From: Streptomyces sp. LUP30
GTDB lineage: Bacteria; Actinomycetota; Actinomycetes; Streptomycetales; Streptomycetaceae
Reading direction: 5' to 3'
NCBI RefSeq assembly: GCF_001746365.1
Contig: NZ_MJAJ01000056.1
Coordinates: forward strand, 1-56,289
DNA: 56,289 bases
The notes under the pieces were generated by a model, which did not search any database, was not told the origin of the DNA, and saw nothing but the letters and a program-made list of their open reading frames with translations. A program made the position numbers and the translations under genes. Shown in pieces: positions 40,839 through 49,203 of this stretch. Positions within the stretch are counted from its first letter, which is position 1, and each line of letters starts with the position of its first letter.

Positions 40839-43373
40839 GTGCCGGAACTCGTACTGGAATTGAACGGACGCACCTGGACGCTCGATCCGTCCAGGTCTTA
40901 CACCCTCGGACGTGATCCGCAGGGCGACATCGTCCTCGACGACGCCAGGGTCTCCTGGCGACACGCCACGGTCAGCCACAACGGCCGCAGTTGGGTCGTC
41001 GAGGACCACGGCAGCACCAACGGCACGTTCGCGCAGGGGCAGCGGATCCAGCAGCTGGAGATCGGTCCCGGCTCGGCGCTGCACCTGGGCAACGCGACCG
41101 ACGGACCGCGCGTGAGCGTCTCGGGCGCGCAGGCGCCCGCCGCGCAGCCCCGGCAACAGCCGTACGCCGCGCAGGCCGCGAACCCGGGCTGGGCCCAGGG
41201 CGCGCCGCAGCAGCAGTCCGGGCAGTCGCCGCAGGCCGGCTGGCAGCAGCCGCAGCAGGCGCCGCCGCACGTGCCGCAGCAGCAGGGCGCGGGCGAGCCG
41301 TATGTGCAGCAGGTGCCCGGTGGTGGCGCGGGGGCGCCGCCGGTCTACGGCGACCGCAGCCCCACCACGTTCCATCAGTTCTCCCTCGGCCGCGTGATGC
41401 GCATCGGCCGCGCGCTGGAGAACGAGCTCGTCGTCTCGGACCTCCAGGTCTCCCGTCACCACGCCGAGTTCCACTCGACGCCCGACGGCCGGATGGAGAT
41501 CCGCGACCTCGGCTCGCACAACGGCACCTATGTCAACGGCCAGCCGATCCCCAAGGGCGGCTCGGTCCAGCTCGGGCCGGCCGACGTCGTCGGCGTCGGC
41601 CACTCGACGTTCCGGATCGTCGGCGACCGGCTCGAGGAGTTCGTCGACACCGGCGAGGTCTCCTTCTCGGCCCGCCACCTGACGGTGACGGTCGACGGCG
41701 GCAAGCAGATCCTCAAGGACGTCTCCTTCGGCGTCCCGGAGAAGTCGCTGATCGCGGTCATCGGACCGTCCGGTTCCGGCAAGTCGACGCTCCTCAAGGC
41801 GCTGACCGGCTACCGGCCCGCCAACCAGGGCGATGTCCTCTACGACAACCGCAACCTCTACAAGCAGTTCGCCGAGCTGCGTCAGCGCATCGGTCTGGTC
41901 CCGCAGGACGACATCCTGCACAAGGAACTGACCGTCAAGAAGGCCCTCAAGTACGCGGCCAAGCTCCGCTTCCCGGCCGACACCACCGCCGCCGAGCGTG
42001 ACGCCCGCATAGACGAGGTGCTGCGCGAGCTGAAGCTGGACATCCACAAGGAGAAGAAGGTCACCTCCCTCTCCGGCGGCCAGCGCAAGCGCGTCTCGGT
42101 GGCTCTGGAGCTCCTCACCAAGCCGTCGCTGATCTTCCTGGACGAGCCGACCTCCGGTCTCGACCCGGGCATGGACCGCGACGTGATGCAGCTGCTGCGC
42201 GGCCTGGCCGACGACGGCCGCACGGTCCTGGTCGTCACGCACTCGGTGGCCGAACTGGCGATCTGCGACAAGCTGCTCGTGATGGCGCCGGGCGGGGCCG
42301 TGGCCTACTTCGGGCCGCCCGAGGAGGCGCTGAACTTCTTCGGCTACGACACCTGGGCCGACGTCTTCTCCGCCTTCGAGAACTACCGCGACTACGACTG
42401 GGCGGGCCGCTGGAAGGGTTCGCAGCACTACCAGATGTACGCCGCGGACATCGACGCCGTCGCGCCGCAGTCCGTACAGATGCCGCCGATGCAGGCGATG
42501 AAGCCGCCGAAGCCGCAGGGCTGGATGTCCCAGTTCGTCACGCTGGTGCGCCGCTATGTGTCGGTGATCGCCTCCGACAAGGGCTTCCTGGCCCTGACGG
42601 TGATCCTGCCGGCCGTCCTCGGCGCGGTGAGCCTGCTGATCGACTCGGGCAACAGCCTGCTGCCCAACCCGGTCAACCCGAAGAGCGGGCGGATCATCCC
42701 CAACGGCACGGCCACCACCGTCCTGCTGATCCTCGCGGTGGGCGCCTGCTTCGCGGGTGCGGCGAACTCCGTCCGTGAGCTGATCAAGGAACGGGTCATC
42801 TACGAGCGGGAACGGGCGACGGGCCTGTCGCGGTCCGCGTACCTGATGTCCAAGGTGTTCGTGCTCGGCGTGGTCACCGTGCTGCAGGGCCTGCTGGTCG
42901 GCGTCATCGGCTTCGCGAGCCGGGAGATCCCGAAGGAGGGCCTGGTCCTCGGCGGCGCCACCATGTTCGAGCTGTCCATCCCGATCATGGCGCTGGGCTT
43001 CACCTCGATGATGTTCGGTCTGGTCATCTCGTCGCTGGTGAAGACGGCCGAGAAGACCATGCCGCTGCTGGTCATGTTCGCGATCATCCAGGTCGTGTTC
43101 ACCGGCTGTCTGTTCACCCTGAACGGCGCGGTGGGCGTCAACGAGTTCTCGTACCTGATGCCCTCGCGCTGGGCCGTCGCGGCCGCGGGCGCCACGCTGG
43201 ACTTCAACAAGATCAGCCCGCCCAAGGACGGCGGCGGCACGGACCCGCTGTGGGAGCACACCGTCGGCGCCTGGAGTCTGGACATGATCGCGCTGATCGT
43301 CCTCGGTGTGATCTGCGGCTTCTTCGTGGCACGCTTCCTGCGCCGCCACGAGCCCGAGGTCATGCGCAAGTAG
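40839..43373 (+). CDS. FHA domain-containing ABC transporter (ATPase-permease fusion)
   Basis: 844 residues. FHA domain 1 about 1-95 ('YTLGRDPQGDIVLDDARVSW', 'HGSTNGTF'); Gln/Pro-rich linker about 96-165; FHA domain 2 about 170-265 ('RIGRALENELVVSDLQVSRH', 'GSHNGTYVNG'); ABC ATPase about 280-500 (Walker A 'GPSGSGKST', signature 'LSGGQRKRVS', 'IFLDEPTSGLD'); six-helix ABC-2 permease about 560-840. FHA domains bind phosphothreonine, so export is likely tied to Ser/Thr kinase signalling, as with Rv1747 of M. tuberculosis, which has the same layout. GTG start. Confidence 0.93.
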   Translation: MPELVLELNGRTWTLDPSRSYTLGRDPQGDIVLDDARVSWRHATVSHNGRSWVVEDHGSTNGTFAQGQRIQQLEIGPGSALHLGNATDGPRVSVSGAQAPAAQPRQQPYAAQAANPGWAQGAPQQQSGQSPQAGWQQPQQAPPHVPQQQGAGEPYVQQVPGGGAGAPPVYGDRSPTTFHQFSLGRVMRIGRALENELVVSDLQVSRHHAEFHSTPDGRMEIRDLGSHNGTYVNGQPIPKGGSVQLGPADVVGVGHSTFRIVGDRLEEFVDTGEVSFSARHLTVTVDGGKQILKDVSFGVPEKSLIAVIGPSGSGKSTLLKALTGYRPANQGDVLYDNRNLYKQFAELRQRIGLVPQDDILHKELTVKKALKYAAKLRFPADTTAAERDARIDEVLRELKLDIHKEKKVTSLSGGQRKRVSVALELLTKPSLIFLDEPTSGLDPGMDRDVMQLLRGLADDGRTVLVVTHSVAELAICDKLLVMAPGGAVAYFGPPEEALNFFGYDTWADVFSAFENYRDYDWAGRWKGSQHYQMYAADIDAVAPQSVQMPPMQAMKPPKPQGWMSQFVTLVRRYVSVIASDKGFLALTVILPAVLGAVSLLIDSGNSLLPNPVNPKSGRIIPNGTATTVLLILAVGACFAGAANSVRELIKERVIYERERATGLSRSAYLMSKVFVLGVVTVLQGLLVGVIGFASREIPKEGLVLGGATMFELSIPIMALGFTSMMFGLVISSLVKTAEKTMPLLVMFAIIQVVFTGCLFTLNGAVGVNEFSYLMPSRWAVAAAGATLDFNKISPPKDGGGTDPLWEHTVGAWSLDMIALIVLGVICGFFVARFLRRHEPEVMRK

Positions 43374-43386
43374 TTCGTCCGGACAA

Positions 43387-43433
43387 CGCCGAAGGGCGGC
43401 GTCTCCCGACCGGGGAGACGCCGCCCTTCGGCG
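43387..43433. terminator. Bidirectional terminator with a 21-bp perfect stem
   Basis: 43387-43407 pairs without mismatch to 43413-43433, loop of five. It separates the convergent FHA-ABC and transglycosylase genes. A GT-dinucleotide run follows (43433-43443). Confidence 0.9.
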
Positions 43434-43448
43434 TGTGTGTGTGGGGGG

Positions 43449-44189
43449 TCAGTACGCGCTGTTCACGTTGTCGATCGAGCCGTACTTGTCGGCCGCGTAG
43501 TTCGCGGCGGCCGTGATGTTGGCGATCGGGTCGTAGATGTTCCAGGAGGTGCCCGAGACGTGGTACGCCGTGAACGTCGGCGGGATCACCTGCAGCAGAC
43601 CCTTGGACGGGATGCCGTTGATGGCGTTGATGTCCCAGTCGTTGATCGCGTTCGGGTTGCCCGAGGACTCCCGCATGATGTTCTTGTGCAGCCCGTGGTA
43701 GCTGCCCGGGATGCCCTTGGACTTCATGATGTCCAGGGAGTGCTTGATCCAGCCGTCAAGGTTGTTGGCGTAGTGCCGGACGGTGGCCTTCTTGATCGCG
43801 GCGCGCTTGGCGGACCGGTTCGCGGCCTCCTTGGCCTTGTGCGAGGCGGCGGCCTTGGCGGCGGCCTTCCGCTTGGCGGCGGCCCTGGCGGCCGCCTTCT
43901 TCTTCGCGGCCACGGCCTTCGCGGCTGCGGCCTTCTTCTTGGCGGCCGCGGCCTCGGCGGCCTTCTTCTTGGCCTGGATGGCGTCGACCTTCACGCTCGT
44001 CGCGGCCAGCTGGTCGGTCACACTGGTCTTGACGTCCTGCACCGGCTGGGAGCTGTAGGCGACCCGGGCCGAGGAGACGGCGTCCGTAGTGGTCGTCTGC
44101 GCGTCGGCCGGCACCACCGAGAAGGCGAGGGCGGCGGCACCGAGGGTGGCCGCACCGGCGATCGCGATCTTGTGAGTGTTCTTGGGCAT
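43449..44189 (-). CDS. Secreted lytic transglycosylase (SLT domain)
   Basis: 246 residues. Signal peptide 'MPKNTHKIAIAGAATLGAAA' with cleavage at 'ADA-Q' near 31; a long Lys/Ala-rich helical segment (about 70-140) that should bind the anionic cell wall; and a C-terminal SLT fold, 'HKNIMRESSGNPNAIND' with the catalytic glutamate, 'KGLLQVIPPTF' and 'NITAAANYAADKYGSI'. Cleaves peptidoglycan. The ATG at 44189 follows a structured leader of about 110 bases (44190-44299) with a promoter at 44306-44334. Confidence 0.9.
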   Translation of the reverse strand: MPKNTHKIAIAGAATLGAAALAFSVVPADAQTTTTDAVSSARVAYSSQPVQDVKTSVTDQLAATSVKVDAIQAKKKAAEAAAAKKKAAAAKAVAAKKKAAARAAAKRKAAAKAAASHKAKEAANRSAKRAAIKKATVRHYANNLDGWIKHSLDIMKSKGIPGSYHGLHKNIMRESSGNPNAINDWDINAINGIPSKGLLQVIPPTFTAYHVSGTSWNIYDPIANITAAANYAADKYGSIDNVNSAY

Positions 44190-44299
44190 GCGGAAGGACC
44201 TCTTCGAATAGCGCGGAGGTCGCTCACTTCGTCCGACGGCGGACAGCGGGTGCTTGAGGCACGAGCGCCGCGGGCTGAACCCACGGCGCTGAGCGACGA
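44190..44299 (-). ncRNA. Structured 5' leader of the transglycosylase gene (candidate riboswitch)
   Basis: The leader closes on itself: GTCGCTCA (44219-44226) pairs with TGAGCGAC (44290-44297). Inside are a long hairpin (AGCGCCG at 44264-44270 with CGGCGCT at 44284-44290, continued by GGG/CCC) and a smaller one (GTCC/GGAC at 44231-44244). Pairing at 44290 is shared, so the forms may exclude each other. Cyclic di-AMP (ydaO) riboswitches precede cell-wall hydrolase genes in actinobacteria, but I could not match their conserved loops here, so the ligand is not assigned. Confidence 0.4.
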
Positions 44300-44305
44300 G
44301 AGCAA

Positions 44306-44334
44306 TTCTTAGCGGCCGCAAAATGCCCAGGCAA
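44306..44334 (-). promoter_or_regulatory. Promoter of the transglycosylase gene
   Basis: Minus strand TTGCCT (44334-44329), 17-base spacer, TAAGAA (44311-44306). Transcription would start near 44299, giving a leader of about 110 bases. Confidence 0.65.
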
Positions 44335-44496
44335 AGGTGTGACGTACGATCCCCGGTAGTGGAGCGGGGAAGGGCAAATCGGGACAGATAGAACCATCTG
44401 CCCCGTTCACCGGGTGCCCCTTTGTCTCCTAATGGCCCTAGTACGTGATGTGCGCCCTATGTGCGGCCTCACATGCCTCTTAGATCGTTCTCACAG

Positions 44497-45612
44497 CTAG
44501 TTGCCAAAGCAATGCAATGTGTCAGGGCTCTCCTCCGGCAGGATGAGATGCAGGTCCCCGAACTCGTGCCACAGGTAGCGCGCGTCCAGCGCCTCGTCGT
44601 AGCCGCGTTCGATCGCGGCCCGCCCCGCCACCGCCTCCAGCATCAGCAGATGCGAGGCCTCCGGCTCGTGCAGCCCGGTCAGCAGCCCGTCCACCACCCG
44701 CACCCCGCGCGCGGGAGTGACGACGAGATCCGTCCACCCCGCACGCGCGCGGACGACCCCGTCGGCGTCGGCCGCCGACTCCACCGCCCGCACGGCGGTC
44801 GTGCCGACGGCGATCACCCGACCGCCCCCGGTCCGCACGGCGCCGATCAGCAGGGCCGACGCCTCGGGCACCGCGAACCGCTCCGGATACGGCGGCTCGT
44901 GGACCTCCGCCGAGGCGACCCCGGTGTGCAGCGTGACCGGCGCGAACTGCACCCCGCGGCTCACCAGCTCCGTCACCAGGGCCGACGTGAAGGGCCGCGC
45001 CGCACTGGGCATCTCCGCACTGCCCGACCCGTCCCCCGACGGCAGCGCGAACACCGTCTGGTAGACGGACAGCGGCTGGTCCCGCTCCGTGTAGGAGTAA
45101 CGGATGGGCCGCCCGTACTCCCGCAGCAGCCCGGGAACGACCCCGCCGGGGGAGACCCGGGCCCACCACAGCCGCCCGCCGCCCCGAACCAGCGGCTCCT
45201 CCAGCGTCATCCGGACACCCCCGGGCAGCCGCACCCGGGAACCCGCCGGACCGCCCGCCCGCGCGCGGGACGTGCCCGCGCCGTCCGGCTCGCGCAGCTC
45301 GACCGCCCACCGCCCGTCGTCCCCGCGCGTGGAGAAGTGCACCGCCACGCGCGCGTGCCCGACCCGCCCGTCGACGGCCGCCGCCAGCGTCGGCGAGGTG
45401 TTCACCACCAGCACGTCACCGGCCCGCAGCAGGCCCGGCAGCTCCCGGAACGCGTGATGCGCCACCGCCGTGCCCCGCGACACCAGCAGCCTGACGTCGT
45501 CCCGGCCCCGCCCCGGCCCGCGCTGCTCGGCCGGCACCCGCGCCGACAACCCCTCGGGCACCTTCCGCCACCCTCGGACGGGCTCGCGCGGGACCCCCGC
45601 CGTCAGCGTCAT
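44497..45612 (-). CDS. queA: QueA-like S-adenosylmethionine:tRNA ribosyltransferase-isomerase
   Basis: 371 residues of the QueA fold: 'LLRAGDVLVVNTSPTLAAAV', 'FTSALVTELVSRGVQFAPVT' with 'LHTGVASAEVHEPPYPERF' and the closing 'SPDTLHCFGN'. In other bacteria QueA adds the cyclopentane part of SAM to tRNA in queuosine synthesis. Several usual loops are altered; the first 45 residues are basic and specific. No tgt or other queuosine gene is nearby and Streptomyces is not known for queuosine, so the substrate may differ. ATG overlaps the stop of the SDR gene by four bases. Confidence 0.85.
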   Translation of the reverse strand: MTLTAGVPREPVRGWRKVPEGLSARVPAEQRGPGRGRDDVRLLVSRGTAVAHHAFRELPGLLRAGDVLVVNTSPTLAAAVDGRVGHARVAVHFSTRGDDGRWAVELREPDGAGTSRARAGGPAGSRVRLPGGVRMTLEEPLVRGGGRLWWARVSPGGVVPGLLREYGRPIRYSYTERDQPLSVYQTVFALPSGDGSGSAEMPSAARPFTSALVTELVSRGVQFAPVTLHTGVASAEVHEPPYPERFAVPEASALLIGAVRTGGGRVIAVGTTAVRAVESAADADGVVRARAGWTDLVVTPARGVRVVDGLLTGLHEPEASHLLMLEAVAGRAAIERGYDEALDARYLWHEFGDLHLILPEESPDTLHCFGN

Positions 45613-46307
45613 CGCCGCGCCTCCAGAAGTGCCGGAGCCCCGTACCGCCCGCTCGGCGGGCGCTCGTCCAGCAACCGAAGGAAGGCCGGCGCCACCGCGG
45701 CCGGATCGGGGCGGGGGCCGTCGTCCTCGGGGACCGCCGCCGCGTACAGGTCCGTGGCCATGTCACCGGGGTCCACCGCCCACACCCGCAGCCCCGGCTC
45801 CTCCTCGCCGAGCACCGCCGCGAGCTGGTCCAGCGCCGCCTTGGACGCCCCGTAGCCGCCCCACGTCCCGTACGCCTCGGCGGCCGCGTCCGAGCTGACG
45901 GTGATCACCGCGCCCGCCCGAGCGCCACGCAGCAGCGGCAACGCCTCCTGGACCAGGCCCAGGGCCGCCACCACGTTCACCTCCAGCGCCCGCCGCAGCC
46001 CGTCCAGGGGCAACGCCTCCAGCCGTACCAGCGGTTCCGCGCCCAGCGCGCTCGCGTTGTTCACCAGCAGGTCGCAGCCCCCGAGCCGCCGGGCGGCCGC
46101 CACAAGCCCGGCCCGGTGCCCCGGATCGGTGACATCCCCGGCGCGGGCCTCGACCCGGGTCCCGTACGACGCCACGGAGGCCGCCGCCGCCTTCAGCACC
46201 TCCGCCGTCCTGGCGTCGAGCACCAGGTCCCAGCCCCGGGCCGCCAGCGCCTCGGCCAACGCCCGCCCCAGCCCCTTCGACGCCCCTGTGATGATCGCTA
46301 CCGGCAT
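45609..46307 (-). CDS. SDR family oxidoreductase
   Basis: 232 residues, classical SDR with 'ITGASKGLGRAL', 'NNASAL', active-site serine 'VSSDAA', and 'YGASK' giving Tyr and Lys. No substrate is evident. Translationally coupled to queA downstream (ATGA overlap). Divergent from the histidine kinase gene, sharing 246 bases. Confidence 0.9.
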   Translation of the reverse strand: MPVAIITGASKGLGRALAEALAARGWDLVLDARTAEVLKAAAASVASYGTRVEARAGDVTDPGHRAGLVAAARRLGGCDLLVNNASALGAEPLVRLEALPLDGLRRALEVNVVAALGLVQEALPLLRGARAGAVITVSSDAAAEAYGTWGGYGASKAALDQLAAVLGEEEPGLRVWAVDPGDMATDLYAAAVPEDDGPRPDPAAVAPAFLRLLDERPPSGRYGAPALLEARR

Positions 46308-46553
46308 GACAACCGTCCCCTCGTCGCGGCGGACCGCCTCCGACCCGGCGGTGACCCCAACCTAGGAACCGGCCCGCCGCCCCCGCCTCGGACGCGGGAC
46401 GCAGACGGAAGGGGCCCTTCGTCGTACGTCCCGACGCCTCGTCCGCACGGCGTAGGCCGATGCGCCCGGGACCTCTGCCCTAGGTCTCCCGTCCCGCCCA
46501 CGGCCGCCACAGGCCCGATCCACGCCGTCGGACCCCGCCGGTACCGTGAGGAC

Positions 46554-47699
46554 ATGAGTCAAGGCCCCCGGTCCGGCCTCGCCGCGGTGAGCTCCGCGCT
46601 GCTGGCCATGAGCAGGCACCTGGAGGTGCGCGACGTCCTCAAGACGATCGTTGCCTCCGCCCGTGAACTGCTGAACGCGCAGTACGCCGCCCTGGGCGTC
46701 CCCGACGATCACGGAGGCTTCGCCCAGTTCGTCGTGGACGGCGTCAGCGACGAGCAGTGGAAGGCCATCGGCCCCCTGCCCCGCCAGCACGGCATCCTGG
46801 CGGCGATGCTGCACGAGGCCAGGCCCGAGCGCCTCGCCGACGTCCGCAAGGACGCGCGCTTCGAGGGCTGGCCCTCCGCCCACCCCGAGATGTCCGACTT
46901 CCTGGGCCTGCCCGTCCGCGACGGCGACGAGGTCATCGGCGCCCTGTTCCTCGCCAACAAGAACTGCGTCAAGCCCGAGGGCGGCTGCGGCTTCACCGAG
47001 GACGACGAGGAACTGCTGTCGATCCTCGCCCAGCACGCCGCGATAGCACTCACCAACGCCCGCCTGTACGAACGCAGTCGCGAGCTGACGATCGCCGAGG
47101 AACGCTCCCGGCTGGCCCACGAGTTGCACGACGCCGTCAGCCAGAAGCTGTTCTCCCTGCGCCTGACGGCCCAGGCGGCCGCGGCCCTCGTCGACCGCGA
47201 TCCCGTACGCGCGAAGGGCGAACTGCAGCAGGTCGCCGCCCTGGCCGCCGAAGCCGCCGACGAACTGCGCGCCGCCGTGGTCGAGTTGAGGCCGGCCGCG
47301 CTCGACGAGGACGGCCTGGTCGCCACCCTGCGCACCCACATCCAGGTCCTCGACCGCGCGCACAGCGCCCGCGTGACCTTCACCAGCACCGGTGTCCGGG
47401 CACTGCCCGCCGCCCAGGAGGAGGCCCTCCTGCGGGTCGCCCAGGAAGCCCTGCACAACGCCCTGCGCCACTCCGGCGCGGACCAGGTGGCAGTCACCCT
47501 GCACAAGCGCGGCCAGGACACGGTCCTGCGCGTCACGGACGACGGCAGCGGCTTCGACCCGTCGACGGTCCGCAGGGCGGGCCGTCACTTGGGCCTGGTG
47601 TCGATGCGGGACCGGGCGAGCGGCGTCGGCGGCACACTCACGGTGGAATCGGCGCCCGGCAGGGGCACCGCGATCGAGATGGAGGCTCCCGGTGGCTGA
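46554..47699 (+). CDS. GAF-domain sensor histidine kinase (NarL-type partner)
   Basis: 381 residues, no membrane helix. GAF domain about 20-170. HisKA_3 dimerisation box 'AHELHDAVSQKLFSL' with H192 as the phosphorylated residue, then HATPase with 'EEALLRVAQEALHNALRHS', 'VTDDGSGFDPS' and 'GLVSMRDRASGVGGTL'. Soluble sensor; several GAF-type kinases in actinobacteria sense redox or gases through heme, but no heme ligand can be assigned here. The response regulator start lies eight bases inside its end. Confidence 0.9.
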   Translation: MSQGPRSGLAAVSSALLAMSRHLEVRDVLKTIVASARELLNAQYAALGVPDDHGGFAQFVVDGVSDEQWKAIGPLPRQHGILAAMLHEARPERLADVRKDARFEGWPSAHPEMSDFLGLPVRDGDEVIGALFLANKNCVKPEGGCGFTEDDEELLSILAQHAAIALTNARLYERSRELTIAEERSRLAHELHDAVSQKLFSLRLTAQAAAALVDRDPVRAKGELQQVAALAAEAADELRAAVVELRPAALDEDGLVATLRTHIQVLDRAHSARVTFTSTGVRALPAAQEEALLRVAQEALHNALRHSGADQVAVTLHKRGQDTVLRVTDDGSGFDPSTVRRAGRHLGLVSMRDRASGVGGTLTVESAPGRGTAIEMEAPGG

Positions 47700-48333
47700 C
47701 GCAATCAAGGTGCTGCTCGTGGACGACCACCAGGTCGTCCGCCGGGGGCTGCGCACCTTCCTGGAGGTGCAGGACGACATCGAGGTCGTCGGCGAGGCCG
47801 CCGACGGGGCCGCAGGAGTGGCCCTCGCCGAGGAACTGCGCCCCGACGTGGTCCTGATGGACGTCAAGATGCCCGGCATGGACGGCGTCGACGCCCTGCG
47901 CAGGCTCCGCGAACTGGCCAACCCCGCGCGCGTGCTGATCGTCACCAGCTTCACCGAACAGCGCACGGTCGTCCCGGCCCTGCGCGCCGGCGCCGCCGGA
48001 TACGTCTACAAGGACGTGGACCCCGACGCCCTGGCCGGCGCCATCCGCTCGGTCCACGCCGGCCACATCCTGCTCCAGCCGGAGGTCGCCGGCGCGCTCC
48101 TGTCCCAGGACGAGGCCAACTCGGGCCAGGGCCGCGGGGGTTCGCTCACCGAACGGGAGCGCGAAGTCCTCGGCCTGATAGCGGACGGCCGCTCGAACCG
48201 CGAGATCGCCCGCGCCCTGGTCCTCTCCGAGAAGACCGTCAAGACGCACGTCTCGAACATCCTGATGAAACTCGATCTCGCGGACCGCACCCAGGCCGCC
48301 CTGTGGGCCGTGCGCCACGGCGTGGCCGGCTGA
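47692..48333 (+). CDS. NarL/FixJ-type response regulator
   Basis: 213 residues. Receiver domain: acidic pair 'VDDHQ' (D11, D12), phosphorylated D57 in 'VLMDVKMPGMDG', Thr in 'VTSFTE' and Lys in 'YVYKDV'. C-terminal LuxR-type HTH: 'LTEREREVLGLIADGRSNRE' and 'EKTVKTHVSNILMKLDLADR'. Coupled to the kinase by an 8-base overlap. Followed 168 bases later by chaplin genes, so control of aerial growth or surface proteins is a reasonable question. Confidence 0.93.
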   Translation: MADAIKVLLVDDHQVVRRGLRTFLEVQDDIEVVGEAADGAAGVALAEELRPDVVLMDVKMPGMDGVDALRRLRELANPARVLIVTSFTEQRTVVPALRAGAAGYVYKDVDPDALAGAIRSVHAGHILLQPEVAGALLSQDEANSGQGRGGSLTEREREVLGLIADGRSNREIARALVLSEKTVKTHVSNILMKLDLADRTQAALWAVRHGVAG

Positions 48334-48368
48334 AACGAGCCGACGGGCTGCTCCGCGCCGGGCAGCTG

Positions 48369-48383
48369 GGAGGGTTACCTTCC
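48369..48383. promoter_or_regulatory. Inverted repeat before the first chaplin gene
   Basis: GGAGGGTTACCTTCC is a near-perfect inverted repeat (six of seven pairs) about 120 bases before the chaplin start. Possible operator or part of a promoter. Confidence 0.4.
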
Positions 48384-48501
48384 GATCCGAGATTCATACC
48401 GTCGTGGGAATGTCCCCCGGATGGCGCATCCTTCGACGGTCTCCGCCGTTCTCCCTGCGTGCCGCGGCGACTGCCGCGGCGATCGCGAGGAGGGCTCAGA
48501 A

Positions 48502-48747
48502 GTGAAGAACCTGAAGAAGGCCGCGGCTGTGACGATGGTGGCCGGCGGCCTGGTGGCCGCAGGCGCCGGTCTGGCCTCCGCCGCCGACGGCGCCACCGCC
48601 CTCGGCGAGGCCAAGAGCTCGCCGGGCGTCGTCTCGGGCAACCTCGTCCAGGCCCCGGTCAGCGTTCCGGTCAACGTGGTCGGCAACAGCGTCAACGTGA
48701 TCGGCGTGCTGAACCCGGCCTTCGGCAACCTGGGCCTCAACCACTGA
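48502..48747 (+). CDS. Short chaplin, cysteine-free (ChpE-like), copy 1
   Basis: 81 residues. Signal peptide 'VKNLKKAAAVTMVAGGLVAA' with cleavage near 'ASA-A' at 27-28. The mature part holds one chaplin domain: 'SPGVVSGNLVQAPVSVPVNV', 'VGNSVNVIGVLNPAFGN'. It lacks the two cysteines of most chaplins, as does ChpE of S. coelicolor. Chaplins are secreted and assemble into amyloid-like films that make aerial hyphae water-repellent. GTG start with AGGAGGG upstream. A terminator follows (48783-48812). Confidence 0.93.
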   Translation: MKNLKKAAAVTMVAGGLVAAGAGLASAADGATALGEAKSSPGVVSGNLVQAPVSVPVNVVGNSVNVIGVLNPAFGNLGLNH

Positions 48748-48782
48748 ACCGCTGAGGTCCTTCCGGACCCGTGGTGATCTTC

Positions 48783-48812
48783 GGCCTCTCCCGGCCCCCA
48801 CCGGGAGAGGCC
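48783..48812 (+). terminator. Terminator after chaplin copy 1
   Basis: Perfect 12-bp stem (48783-48794 with 48801-48812) and 6-base loop, followed by a T-rich stretch. A small second hairpin, GGCCCG-AA-CGGGCC then TTT, lies at 48849-48865. Confidence 0.8.
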
Positions 48813-48963
48813 GGTCTGTTTGTCGTCCCGTAGCTCTGTAGTCCCAATGGCCCGAACGGGCCTTTCCGGCCCCGGCGACCGCACCGTTCCCGATCATCCC
48901 CACGTTGGACAGCGCACGGCCCTCGGCCGGGTCGGACACGCAACCGCAGGAGGAACCCTTTCC

Positions 48964-49203
48964 ATGAACATCGCCAAGAAGACCGCTGTGGCCCTCACCG
49001 TCGCCGGCATCGCCGCCGGCGCCTCGGCCGGAGCGGCCGTCGCCGACGCGGGCGCCGAAGGCGCGGCCGTGAAGTCGCCGGGCGTCGTCTCGGGCAACCT
49101 CGTCCAGGTCCCGGTCAACGTTCCGGTCGACGTGGTCGGCAACAGCGTCAACGTGATCGGCCTGCTGAACCCGGCCTTCGGCAACACGGGCGTCAACGGC
49201 TGA
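48964..49203 (+). CDS. Short chaplin, cysteine-free (ChpE-like), copy 2
   Basis: 79 residues. Signal peptide 'MNIAKKTAVALTVAGIAAGA' with cleavage near 'AVA-D'. Chaplin domain 'SPGVVSGNLVQVPVNVPVDV', 'VGNSVNVIGLLNPAFGN', no cysteine. Over 42 aligned codons it differs from copy 1 in seven, all changing the amino acid, while the 35 shared residues use identical codons. The signal peptides differ much more. AGGAGGA precedes the ATG. Its own promoter probably lies after the copy 1 terminator. Confidence 0.93.
   Translation: MNIAKKTAVALTVAGIAAGASAGAAVADAGAEGAAVKSPGVVSGNLVQVPVNVPVDVVGNSVNVIGLLNPAFGNTGVNG

Larger units (their letters stand above)
44190..44496. other. Intergenic region upstream of the transglycosylase gene
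   Basis: 307 bases. Besides the leader and promoter there is a hairpin near 44381-44405 (CAGAT/ATCTG flanked by GGG/CCC), which could end the QueA transcript, although it lies about 90 bases past its stop. No other gene is seen. Confidence 0.45.

Noticed and set aside
43433..43446. GT dinucleotide run after the 21-bp terminator
   Set aside because: Only about five repeats; too short to call a microsatellite of interest.
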